From: Burkholderiaceae bacterium
GTDB taxonomy: Bacteria; Pseudomonadota; Gammaproteobacteria; Burkholderiales; Burkholderiaceae_E
NCBI GenBank assembly: GCA_023258775.1
Contig: JALQWJ010000006.1
Location: 1 to 12,844, forward strand
Length of the DNA stretch: 12,844 nucleotides
Direction: 5' to 3'
The position numbers were made by a program, and so were the translations under genes. Each line of letters starts with the position of its first letter. Position 1 is the first letter of the stretch. The notes under the pieces are model-generated. The model ran no database searches and was not told the origin of the DNA. It saw only the letters and a program-made list of their open reading frames with translations. This document shows, in pieces, positions 1 to 6,854 of the stretch.

Positions 1-558
1 GAACAATTTCCAGCACACGTGCATTTCTTGTCCCCAGTACTCACACTGCAAGGCGCCGTCGCGCACGTCGATATGCCGATTGAAAGTGGACCGACGCTGT
101 ATCTGCCCCACACCCAGAAGTATGGCCCGGGCTACTTGGCTTGGCGCATTCGCCGCAGGCTGAGGGGAGCCTTGCGAAGTGATTGGACGTGCCGTCTTGC
201 CCTGAAGGCCGTTTTGCACAGCCGTAAGCAGTTTTTGCAATGCAATGGGCTTTTCTAAGAAACCGATCGCACCCAAGCGGGTTGCCTGCGATGCCATCTC
301 AACAGTGGCATGCCCCGACATCATGATCACAGGCATCGTGAGCAGGCCGGCTTCTGACCACTCCCTTAACAGTGCAATCCCATCCGTATCAGGCATCCAG
401 ATGTCGAGCAGAACAAGATCTGGCCGTCCCTTTGCACGTGCTGAACGCGCTTGCGCCGCATTTTCAGCCTGTAATACCTCATGGCCCTCATCACCGAGGA
501 TCTCGCTTAAAAGCTCGCGGATGCCAATCTCGTCATCGACCACCAAAATATCTGCCAT
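1..558 (-). CDS. NtrX-like response regulator (3' end beyond the window)
   Basis: This is the N-terminal 186 codons of a two-component response regulator, open to the left edge. Residues 1-120 form a receiver domain. The acidic pair is D8/D9, the phosphoacceptor is D52 in LLDIWMPDTDG, the switch Ser is S81 in MMSGHAT, and the conserved Lys is K103 in LEKPI. The ATG at 558 has a close Shine-Dalgarno, GAGGTG at 566-561. It lies 58 bases downstream of the NtrY-like kinase, which is its expected phosphodonor. After the receiver comes a Ser/Pro/Gln/Ala-rich linker. I see no recognisable start of an AAA+ sigma-54 domain by residue 186. Residues around 165-180 (VRDGALQCEYWGQEM) weakly resemble the segment preceding the Fis-type helix-turn-helix in short Burkholderiales NtrX-like regulators. 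That resemblance is from memory. The output domain itself is not in the window, so the exact subfamily stays open. Confidence 0.9.
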   Translation of the reverse strand, partial: MADILVVDDEIGIRELLSEILGDEGHEVLQAENAAQARSARAKGRPDLVLLDIWMPDTDGIALLREWSEAGLLTMPVIMMSGHATVEMASQATRLGAIGFLEKPIALQKLLTAVQNGLQGKTARPITSQGSPQPAANAPSQVARAILLGVGQIQRRSTFNRHIDVRDGALQCEYWGQEMHVCWKLF

Positions 559-560
559 AT

Positions 561-566
561 CACCTC
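561..566 (-). promoter_or_regulatory. Shine-Dalgarno of the ntrX-like gene
   Basis: On the minus strand GAGGTG is followed by AT and the ATG at 558. It is a good anti-16S match and fixes the start codon, although the spacing is short. Confidence 0.6.
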
Positions 567-589
567 GTTTCTACGTCTTACGCTAGCTT

Positions 590-618
590 ACACATGACTT
601 GCAACTCACACATGACTT
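590..618. repeat. Tandem-like direct repeat at the ntrY/ntrX-like junction
   Basis: The 11-mer ACACATGACTT occurs exactly at 590-600 and 608-618, a period of 18 bases. The copies are separated by GCAACTC. On the minus strand the similarity extends to AAGTCATGTGTRAG. The right-hand copy overlaps the stop codon of the kinase gene (619-617) and the left-hand copy lies in the 58-base spacer before the regulator gene. The repeat is seen directly. A role as a binding site, RNA processing signal or slippage product is not shown by the sequence. Confidence 0.75.
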
Positions 619-2836
619 AATGCAATAAGTCTGAATTTGTGAGCAGCATCGGGAACACAATGCTGACCTGAGCGCCCCCAACACCGGAAGGATCTGTGGA
701 CCAATTACTGACTTCGACTTGCGCTCCATGCTCTTCGACAATTTTGCGCACAATCGCCAAACCAAGTCCACTCCCTGAACGTTTGGTAGTGACATAGGGT
801 TCAAAAATGCGTGCGAGCATGGCCTCAGAGAAACCAGCGCCGTGATCCCGCACGCGCAGGCGTAGGCCATATCGCCCGTCAACAAGTTTCAGTGCTTTGG
901 TTGAGATCACAACCGGCTTTAAGGGATGCGCGCTCGCAAGTTGTTGTTCTTGTTGAGACTCCAGCGCATTTTTCGTGAGGTTGTGTAAAACCTGACGCAT
1001 TTGCAGGCGGTCAGCGCGAACAAATCCCGCTTGGGGATCGAGCTCAAGCTGGACTTCACGGCCATAAAGCGAGGCGATTTCAGTCACTAGGTCGTTGAGG
1101 CTAATCGCCTCCATTTGTGTCGAGGCAAGCCTTGAGTAATCTCGCAGTTGGTCAACCAGTGACTTGAGCGCATCGACCTGACTAACAATGGTTTGCGCTG
1201 TTTTCTCAACGAGCTCAGCTTGAGGACCTGTCAACTCTGGACTTAGTTTGCGCTGCAAGCGTTCGGCCGAAAGCTGAATCGGTGTGAGCGGATTCTTGAT
1301 CTCGTGAGCAAGCCGTTGCGCCACCTCCGCCCAGGCGAGTGCGCGTTCGCCTGATAAGACCTGAGTAATGTCGTCGAGCACCACAACATAACCCGCCCGT
1401 TCACCCCCGAGTTTTGCACCGCGGGCGAGTACGACTTGGGTATCCTCACGAAGCGTCCATTGCCTTTGCCAGCTTATGGCTTCGTCCTCGGGTTGGTCGG
1501 CAAAAGCCTGATGAATTGCCTGCCCCAGCACTGGTTGTCCAGGTAACTGGAGCAAGGGCCACCCTGTACAGCCCGATAATGCCTGGCCCCATATCTTTTC
1601 GGCTTGGGCATTAGCCGATTCAAGCCTCATGGCAGCGTCAAACACAAAGACCGCTGCATCGATATGCGACAAAACACTTTGCAATCGCAAATTAACGGTT
1701 TGCAAGGCAAGCTGGTTTTGACCGATCGTTTGTTGGGCATCGTGTAAGCCTCGCGACATGCGGTTAAACGATTGCATCAATACACCAAGCTCGTCTCTTG
1801 CAGCATAGTCCTTGACTTCGATAAACTGGCCGCTAGCCAGCACTCTTGTCGCTTTGGCTAATTCAGCCAGCGGGCCTACAAGCCAGCCAGCCAGCAAGAA
1901 GGCTGCGGCCACCGCGGCAAACACGGTTAATAAGAAGACCATCACCAAAGTAATTCGAAACAAACGCTTAAGCGTTGTGCGCGATAAAGATAACTCTTGA
2001 TAATCACGCCAGCCTTGTTGCGCCACTTCGGCCAATTGGGCCAGGCTTGTGGGCACCGGCGCAATCGCTGAGAGCCAGCCAGGCTCAAGGCCTCCAAGTG
2101 TTTGCTGCCATGGCACAAGTACCCTGAGCCGATAGCCCCCATCAGAACCCTCGATCGCGCTCCACTGCCCCTGTGATTTAGCCTGCCTTAACAATGCTGC
2201 AGACGTTGTGCTTGGCGCCAGACTCAACATGGTTTCACTGGCTGAGGCAATCGATTTGCCCGAAGCACTTATCAACTGAAGTTCGGAGGCGCCAAGGCGA
2301 ACCCGCAAGCGCTCGAGCTGCGCTGCCAGGCTAAGGCTTGTATTGGAATCAAGCTGCTGGCTCGATTGCTTAGCGTCTTCTAGCAATCGTTGCAGCCTTG
2401 AATCAAGGCTTACCCTTGCGAGACTCAGTCCGGAATCGAGCGCACGCTCAACTGGCACATCAAACCAGGACTCAACAGAACGCTCTATAAATTGCACTGA
2501 TACATAAAACATCAGGGCTGCAGGCGCAACCGCCAGCGATACAAAAATGATTGCCATTCTTGCCATCAGGCGTGACCCAAAAAGCCCACGCCTTAATCGA
2601 CTCAATAGTCGCCTTAAGAGCTCGATCAGCAAAGCCAGCAAGACCACACCCAGGCCGACGGCGCTCCAAAGCAGCACTGGATAGTAGTCAGTGAAAAATT
2701 GCGTGTTACGTGTCGCAGCCGAAAGCGCAAGCAAGAGTACGCCAGCGAGTCCCATCGCAAGCACGAGCACCGCGCGCAGCACGCGGGTCAGGGAGCGCTT
2801 TTCTTCGTCCCGATCTCGAAGGGAAAGCGTTTCCAT
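617..2836 (-). CDS. NtrY-like membrane sensor histidine kinase
   Basis: This is a 739-residue sensor kinase that autophosphorylates on His and passes the phosphate to the adjacent regulator. There are hydrophobic segments near residues 18-40, 52-75 and 94-115, then a long region (about 116-290) that is probably periplasmic. A further membrane helix at 293-319 is followed by a HAMP linker (about 320-375). A PAS domain starts near 385 (LQSVLSHIDAAVFVFD). The HisKA box has H511 in RLAHEIKNPLTPIQ. The ATPase domain has the N box at 617-627 (HNLTKNALES), the DHGAGF box at 664-669 and the GSGLGLAI box at 688-695. The layout matches NtrY rather than soluble NtrB. I chose the ATG at 2836 because GAGGG lies just upstream. 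A TTG at 2854 would add six residues. The start lies inside the DUF4390 gene (49-base overlap), suggesting translational coupling. The signal sensed cannot be read from the sequence; calling it nitrogen control rests only on family naming. Confidence 0.95.
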   Translation of the reverse strand: METLSLRDRDEEKRSLTRVLRAVLVLAMGLAGVLLLALSAATRNTQFFTDYYPVLLWSAVGLGVVLLALLIELLRRLLSRLRRGLFGSRLMARMAIIFVSLAVAPAALMFYVSVQFIERSVESWFDVPVERALDSGLSLARVSLDSRLQRLLEDAKQSSQQLDSNTSLSLAAQLERLRVRLGASELQLISASGKSIASASETMLSLAPSTTSAALLRQAKSQGQWSAIEGSDGGYRLRVLVPWQQTLGGLEPGWLSAIAPVPTSLAQLAEVAQQGWRDYQELSLSRTTLKRLFRITLVMVFLLTVFAAVAAAFLLAGWLVGPLAELAKATRVLASGQFIEVKDYAARDELGVLMQSFNRMSRGLHDAQQTIGQNQLALQTVNLRLQSVLSHIDAAVFVFDAAMRLESANAQAEKIWGQALSGCTGWPLLQLPGQPVLGQAIHQAFADQPEDEAISWQRQWTLREDTQVVLARGAKLGGERAGYVVVLDDITQVLSGERALAWAEVAQRLAHEIKNPLTPIQLSAERLQRKLSPELTGPQAELVEKTAQTIVSQVDALKSLVDQLRDYSRLASTQMEAISLNDLVTEIASLYGREVQLELDPQAGFVRADRLQMRQVLHNLTKNALESQQEQQLASAHPLKPVVISTKALKLVDGRYGLRLRVRDHGAGFSEAMLARIFEPYVTTKRSGSGLGLAIVRKIVEEHGAQVEVSNWSTDPSGVGGAQVSIVFPMLLTNSDLLH

Positions 2837-3642
2837 GTGCCCTCGATCGACCAATCTTTTTGGCTGATGCCTGGAATTTGTAGCGGCCTCGGCAATTGGC
2901 TTGCGTCAAGTCGCATTCTGAGCCTTAACTCGTAAGGCTGTCCTGGCTGCAAGCGCATATTTTCGATCAGCGGCCAGGCCCTCACGCGGCCCATCGCTTG
3001 AAGCGCCTCTCGCAAGCTCGCAAATCCCTGATGCAGGCCCGCCGTTTGCGCGAGATGATTTGTCGAAGGGGCCGATACGGAGCCAATACCCAGGGACGCA
3101 AGCCAGCTCGAAGGGTTTGAGAAACTCAAGCCCGATGCAACGAGAGCCTGCGAGTTTGCGCTCAGGCTTTGAAGCCGATATTGGCGGGTAATCGCGTGGT
3201 AGTGAAGGCGATAAATCCGCGATTTACCCACCAGGCGGTCGTCGGTCCAATACCAGCGAGGCTTTAATAGCTCTGCTTCCAGAACAAAGTACAAAGCTAC
3301 GCCACGGTTAACAGCATCGCTTAGCGTTGGATTCAAAAGCACGCTCAAATCGGCGCTCAACCAGTAATCGTCACGACCTGCCACCTGGAGCAGGGACGCC
3401 TGCATCACCTCAATACCTTGCTCAATCGATACAGGATCTGGACCAGCGGTTGTACTCCCACCAGACTCTTGGCTTGTCTGATTGTCTTGGCTTGCTGCCA
3501 AGACCACGCCCTGCAGCCCCGCAATACCGTAGAGCAGCACAGCACCCAGCAAGAAGCTCAACACGCACTTCTTTAGGGTCTGGCCCATGTCTTGACAACG
3601 CTTAAACAGCTTGGGGTTCATGGGCTTATTATCAACGCTCAT
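2788..3642 (-). CDS. DUF4390 domain protein, exported or membrane-anchored
   Basis: This protein of about 284 residues has no known biochemical function. It has one N-terminal hydrophobic segment after a basic stretch (KLFKRCQDMGQTLKKC), ending in VLAAS. This fits a signal peptide or a single anchor, with the rest outside the inner membrane. After a Ser/Thr/Gly-rich linker comes a beta-rich region with features I associate with DUF4390: LSVLLNPTLSDAVNRGVAL, an ELLKPRWYW motif, RIYRLHYHAITRQYRL and RMRLDASQLPRP. The gene sits directly between rsmB and the NtrY-like kinase, a position I know from other Burkholderiales, and overlaps the kinase start by 49 bases. A link to the kinase's sensing is possible but is inference only. 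The start is uncertain: ATG 3642 has no clear Shine-Dalgarno. TTG 3660, which overlaps the rsmB stop as TTGA, and ATG 3621 are alternatives. Confidence 0.88.
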   Translation of the reverse strand: MSVDNKPMNPKLFKRCQDMGQTLKKCVLSFLLGAVLLYGIAGLQGVVLAASQDNQTSQESGGSTTAGPDPVSIEQGIEVMQASLLQVAGRDDYWLSADLSVLLNPTLSDAVNRGVALYFVLEAELLKPRWYWTDDRLVGKSRIYRLHYHAITRQYRLQSLSANSQALVASGLSFSNPSSWLASLGIGSVSAPSTNHLAQTAGLHQGFASLREALQAMGRVRAWPLIENMRLQPGQPYELRLRMRLDASQLPRPLQIPGISQKDWSIEGTWKRFPFEIGTKKSAP

Positions 3643-3656
3643 GCCCAAGCATTCAT

Positions 3657-5108
3657 TCAATCGGGGTTGGCTTCAGCGGGTCGCTTGCGTAATCGCGCAA
3701 AATAAAAGCCATCATGTTGAAGCGATTCGTCGCATGAAGGCAACAGTGGCGAAAACCCAGTCAAGGGCTCGAGCCTGGCATCCACATACCGGCTAAGAAA
3801 GCTTTCGACCGGTTTTCGACCCTCCTGGGGAAAAATCGAACAAGTCACAAAGAGCAACATACCCCCCGGTTTGAGCAAGGGCCAAAGCCTGCAAAGCATG
3901 GCAATTTGCTGTGCCTCATGCTGGCTTAAGGCCTGTGCCTGCCGCCGCCAGCGGATCTCTGGGTGGCGGCCGATAATGCCCGAAGCTGAACAGGGTGCAT
4001 CGAGCAAAATCCGGTCGAAAAACCCTTCTGGTGCGGGCAGTTTTTCCTTGCCCAAGAGATCGACACGCGCAAGCTTTGCCTGATGATCCAGTCGAGCCAG
4101 GTTCTCAGCCAGTCGCTCGAGTCGTTTCGCCGAAACATCCCAGGCATGTAGCTCACAGGATGCAAGCTCAAGGATATGGCCTGTTTTTCCACCAGGTGCT
4201 GCGCAAGCATCCAAGACACGCATCCCGTGGGCTAAGTCCATAAGCCAGGCCGCCTGTTGCGCGGCAAGGTCCTGAACAGAGAAAAAGCCCTCTGCAAAGC
4301 CTGATAAAAGCTTCGGATCGGTCGCGGGGTGAAGATAAAGCGCATCACCTGTGTGTAGGCTCGGCGAAGACGATGCGATTGAGGGCTTGGGCGATTGTGA
4401 AACATCGCCTTTGTCTGGCCCTTGTGGGATGGCAAAGGGCTTGGCAACAAAGCCCTGCTCAGCAAAAGCCGCAAGCAAGTGCTCAGCACTTGTTTTTTGT
4501 CGATTCACGCGAATACTTACCGGTGCTGGCATCGCTGCAGCCTTAAGTACTCGCGGCCAATCCTCTGGGTAGGCATTGCGAAGCGCGTCAAGCCACCAGC
4601 ATGGCACATTCCAAGTGGCCTCATCATTAGCTTGAGCCCTCGCCATCAAAGCCTCTTGCTCGCGCGAGAATCGTCTTAACAAGGCGTTGGTGTATTGGGC
4701 AGTTCTTGGGGTGATCCGCTTAGCGCACTCAACGGCTTGATCAACAACCATCGCAATTTTGTTGGGATGCTCGATCATCCACGATAAGCTCAAGCGAAGC
4801 AGGCAATCACTTAGGGTCAAATTGTCAAGCCCAGGCTCACGCTGACTCATCAGGGCTTGCAACTGCCGCAGCAAACCCCATCGCCGGAGTGTCCCAGAGG
4901 CCATCTCGCGCAAAACACGCGAGGAGTCAGCGTCTTGTGGCCCCAAGCCCTGCATCACCTGCAAACGCGCGCGATGCAATTGCTCGGGCAAACCCGCTGC
5001 ATGTTGAGCCTGTGGATCAAGGCTAGCGTGAAGCGCTATTGAAACCGCCTGAAGCTCCCAACTCAATCCCCAGCGTTTGCCCAAGGCCTTGGCTGCCGCA
5101 GGCTTCAT
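3657..5108 (-). CDS. rsmB: 16S rRNA (cytosine-967-C5) methyltransferase RsmB
   Basis: RsmB transfers a methyl group from S-adenosylmethionine to C5 of cytosine 967 in 16S rRNA. From the chosen start it has 483 residues. The N-terminal third is a helical NusB-like RNA-binding domain, including TPRTAQYTNALLRRF. The C-terminal half is the NOL1/NOP2/Sun methyltransferase fold. Its SAM-binding motif is DACAAPGGKTGHILELA, starting at D300. The two conserved cysteines are C373 in DAPCSASGIIGRHPEIRW and the likely nucleophile C423 in FVTCSIFPQEG. The ATG at 5108 was chosen because GGAGGG lies seven bases upstream (5121-5116), the best ribosome site in this operon. In-frame ATGs at 5168, 5174, 5198 and 5216 have no comparable site and would overlap fmt; the added residues are Lys/Ser/Ala-rich and unlike the fold. 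A polar stretch (GPDKGDVSQSPKPSIASSSP) between the two halves is probably a loop insertion. Confidence 0.95.
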   Translation of the reverse strand: MKPAAAKALGKRWGLSWELQAVSIALHASLDPQAQHAAGLPEQLHRARLQVMQGLGPQDADSSRVLREMASGTLRRWGLLRQLQALMSQREPGLDNLTLSDCLLRLSLSWMIEHPNKIAMVVDQAVECAKRITPRTAQYTNALLRRFSREQEALMARAQANDEATWNVPCWWLDALRNAYPEDWPRVLKAAAMPAPVSIRVNRQKTSAEHLLAAFAEQGFVAKPFAIPQGPDKGDVSQSPKPSIASSSPSLHTGDALYLHPATDPKLLSGFAEGFFSVQDLAAQQAAWLMDLAHGMRVLDACAAPGGKTGHILELASCELHAWDVSAKRLERLAENLARLDHQAKLARVDLLGKEKLPAPEGFFDRILLDAPCSASGIIGRHPEIRWRRQAQALSQHEAQQIAMLCRLWPLLKPGGMLLFVTCSIFPQEGRKPVESFLSRYVDARLEPLTGFSPLLPSCDESLQHDGFYFARLRKRPAEANPD

Positions 5109-5115
5109 GCGCTGG

Positions 5116-5121
5116 CCCTCC
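5116..5121 (-). promoter_or_regulatory. Strong Shine-Dalgarno that sets the rsmB start
   Basis: GGAGGG on the minus strand lies seven bases before the ATG at 5108. None of the four upstream in-frame ATGs has such a site. It therefore argues that rsmB begins 46 bases after the fmt stop rather than inside fmt. Confidence 0.6.
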
Positions 5122-5154
5122 GTGCTCCGGGATTTAGCGGCACTTGCCTGGGCT

Positions 5155-6171
5155 TTAGGTCGGTTCATGATCATGGGGCTTGGCTGGGCCAGACGCATCG
5201 CCAAAGTAATCACCATGGGTCAACCCGTGCTGTTGCGCCCAACGCGAGGCAGCAAGTCGCCTACCACCCGGTTGTTGCACCTCGATAAGCTCCAGAAGAT
5301 CTTGACCACAGGCAATGATTGGTCCATCGACGCCAAGCCCGACCACCATACCAACTCGCCCTGCTTGCAGCCCGATACTTCCCTCTTGGTAAACCTTCGC
5401 CCGCCAGCACTTCAGCATGAGCGACGAATTTTTCGCATAAACCCAACAAAAACAGCCAGGCACCGGATCAAAAGCTCGGATTCTTCGCTCAAGCACCGCA
5501 GCAGGCTGACTAAAGTCAAGCTGGCCTTCGGCCTTATTGAGCTTGCTTGCATAAGTCGCCCCGGTTATTGGCTGTTGGGTCAGGGCCCGTTCGAGCATCA
5601 TCGGTTCAACATGCAATCGCTCGATGCGGTTTAAAGCTTCAAGCATTAAGGCTGCGCCGCGTTCGGCAAGTTTTGCTTGTAAAACCGTTGCATTATCGGT
5701 TGAGCCGATTGGCACAATCGCCTGTATCAGCACAGGTCCTGTGTCCAGTCCTTTTTCCATTTTCATAACGGCGACCCCGGTCTCAAGATCGCCCGCCTCA
5801 ATAGCTCTTGCGATCGGTGCAGCTCCTCGCCAGCGCGGCAAGAGTGAGGCATGAAGATTCCAACAGGCCGCAGGAAACAAATCCAACACGCGTTGAGCAA
5901 GCAGCAATCCATAGGCCACCACAATCATGGCTTCGGCGCCAAGCGAGCGAAGTTCTTCGATGGCTTCTTCAGACTTGAAATCTTCAACCTGAATCAGCCT
6001 CAGATTGAGGGCTAGCGCGGCTTGTTTGACCGCGGATGGGCGAGGCTTTTGACCCCGTCCCGAGGGCCGGTCCGGTTGCGTGTAGACAGCAACAATCTCA
6101 TGCTGGCTTTCATACAATGCCCTCAGGGTGGCAACCGCAAATTCCGGTGTTCCGGCAAAAACAAGTCGCAT
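5155..6171 (-). CDS. fmt: Methionyl-tRNA formyltransferase
   Basis: Fmt formylates Met-tRNAfMet with 10-formyltetrahydrofolate to supply the bacterial initiator tRNA. The protein has 338 residues, a little longer than the usual 310-330. The N-terminal Rossmann fold begins RLVFAGTPEFAVATLRAL. The catalytic set is complete: N105 and H107 in WNLHASLLPRWRGAAPI, and D143 in EKGLDTGPVL. The C-terminal tRNA-binding domain starts near residue 205 with ITGATYASKLNKAEGQLDF and includes RRIRAFDPVPGCF. The last 20 residues (GDASGPAKPHDHEPT region) are polar and look like a non-conserved tail. The gene follows def by 15 bases, the standard def-fmt pairing, and is presumably co-transcribed with it. The ATG at 6171 is preceded by no strong Shine-Dalgarno, so coupling to def translation is plausible. 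Confidence 0.97.
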   Translation of the reverse strand: MRLVFAGTPEFAVATLRALYESQHEIVAVYTQPDRPSGRGQKPRPSAVKQAALALNLRLIQVEDFKSEEAIEELRSLGAEAMIVVAYGLLLAQRVLDLFPAACWNLHASLLPRWRGAAPIARAIEAGDLETGVAVMKMEKGLDTGPVLIQAIVPIGSTDNATVLQAKLAERGAALMLEALNRIERLHVEPMMLERALTQQPITGATYASKLNKAEGQLDFSQPAAVLERRIRAFDPVPGCFCWVYAKNSSLMLKCWRAKVYQEGSIGLQAGRVGMVVGLGVDGPIIACGQDLLELIEVQQPGGRRLAASRWAQQHGLTHGDYFGDASGPAKPHDHEPT

Positions 6172-6186
6172 CAGTGATTAAACGGA

Positions 6187-6735
6187 TCAAAGCGCAAGCG
6201 ATGCTGCTTCGCCGCTAGGATCGTCGGCGCGGTCCTTTTCCTGCTTGAGCATCTTGGCGCGAATCCGGCTCTGCTTGAGCCGAGAAAGGTGCTGAACAAA
6301 GACTTTGCCCTGCAAATGGTCCATTTCGTGTTGGATACAAACGGCAAGCAAGCCTTCTGCGCGCACAACAAAGCTTTCGCCAGCAAGATCGAGGGCCTGC
6401 ACTTCAATCACCGCTGGCCGGCTCACATCATCGTAAACCCCGGGCACCGAAAGACAACCCTCTTCATAGTCGCTCAAGCTGTCTGACTTACTGAGCAGGA
6501 CCGGATTAATGAACACCATCAACTGATCCCTGGTTTCGCTGATATCGACGACGATGACTTGCTCGTGAACATCAACCTGAGTCGCAGCAAGACCGATACC
6601 AGGGGCCTCATACATGGTTTCAGCCATATCGGCCGCCAGTTGCCTGATGCGATCGTCGACCTGCGCAACCGGCTTTGCCTTGCGATGCAAGCGAGGATCG
6701 GGATAACGGAGAATGGGTAAACGTGCCATCGTCAT
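6187..6735 (-). CDS. def: Peptide deformylase
   Basis: Def is a metal-dependent hydrolase that removes the formyl group from nascent proteins, the reverse end of the cycle fed by the neighbouring fmt. From ATG 6735 it has 182 residues, close to the family norm of about 170. All three deformylase motifs are intact: GIGLAATQ (46-53), EGCLS (92-96) and QHEMDH (135-140). The metal ligands are C94, H136 and H140, and the catalytic acid is E137. The core begins [14 protein letters not shown], so the real start is ATG 6735 or ATG 6729. An AAGG lies about 12 bases before 6735, rather far. An ATG at 6780 and a TTG at 6786 would add residues unlike the family. A minus-strand TACAAT at 6741-6736 could be a -10 box, which would make the transcript nearly leaderless. 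This is speculative. Confidence 0.96.
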   Translation of the reverse strand: MTMARLPILRYPDPRLHRKAKPVAQVDDRIRQLAADMAETMYEAPGIGLAATQVDVHEQVIVVDISETRDQLMVFINPVLLSKSDSLSDYEEGCLSVPGVYDDVSRPAVIEVQALDLAGESFVVRAEGLLAVCIQHEMDHLQGKVFVQHLSRLKQSRIRAKMLKQEKDRADDPSGEAASLAL

Positions 6736-6854
6736 ATTGTAGTGCGGCCTTGTATTGACAGGCCACAAGCGTGGTTTCATATGCAAGGCGACAGCAAAAG
6801 ATGCCTACCGCGTCATGCCCCCGACCGCGGGGCCTATTCCAAGGCAGGCAACTT
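6736..6854. promoter_or_regulatory. Divergent def / dprA intergenic region
   Basis: The 119 bases between the two start codons must drive the leftward def operon and rightward dprA unless transcription enters from further away. On the plus strand TTGACA at 6755-6760 is an exact sigma-70 -35 box. After 17 bases comes CATATG (6778-6783), a weak -10. On the minus strand TACAAT (6741-6736) is a good -10 without a clear -35. A small hairpin (CCCCG 6819-6823 with CGGGG 6828-6832) lies in the dprA leader, just before its Shine-Dalgarno. Confidence 0.45.

Noticed and set aside
5077..5634. 185-codon plus-strand open frame opposite fmt and the rsmB start
   Set aside because: It lies entirely antisense to well-supported fmt and rsmB sequence. 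Its translation shows no domain or motif, so it is a shadow of their codon use.
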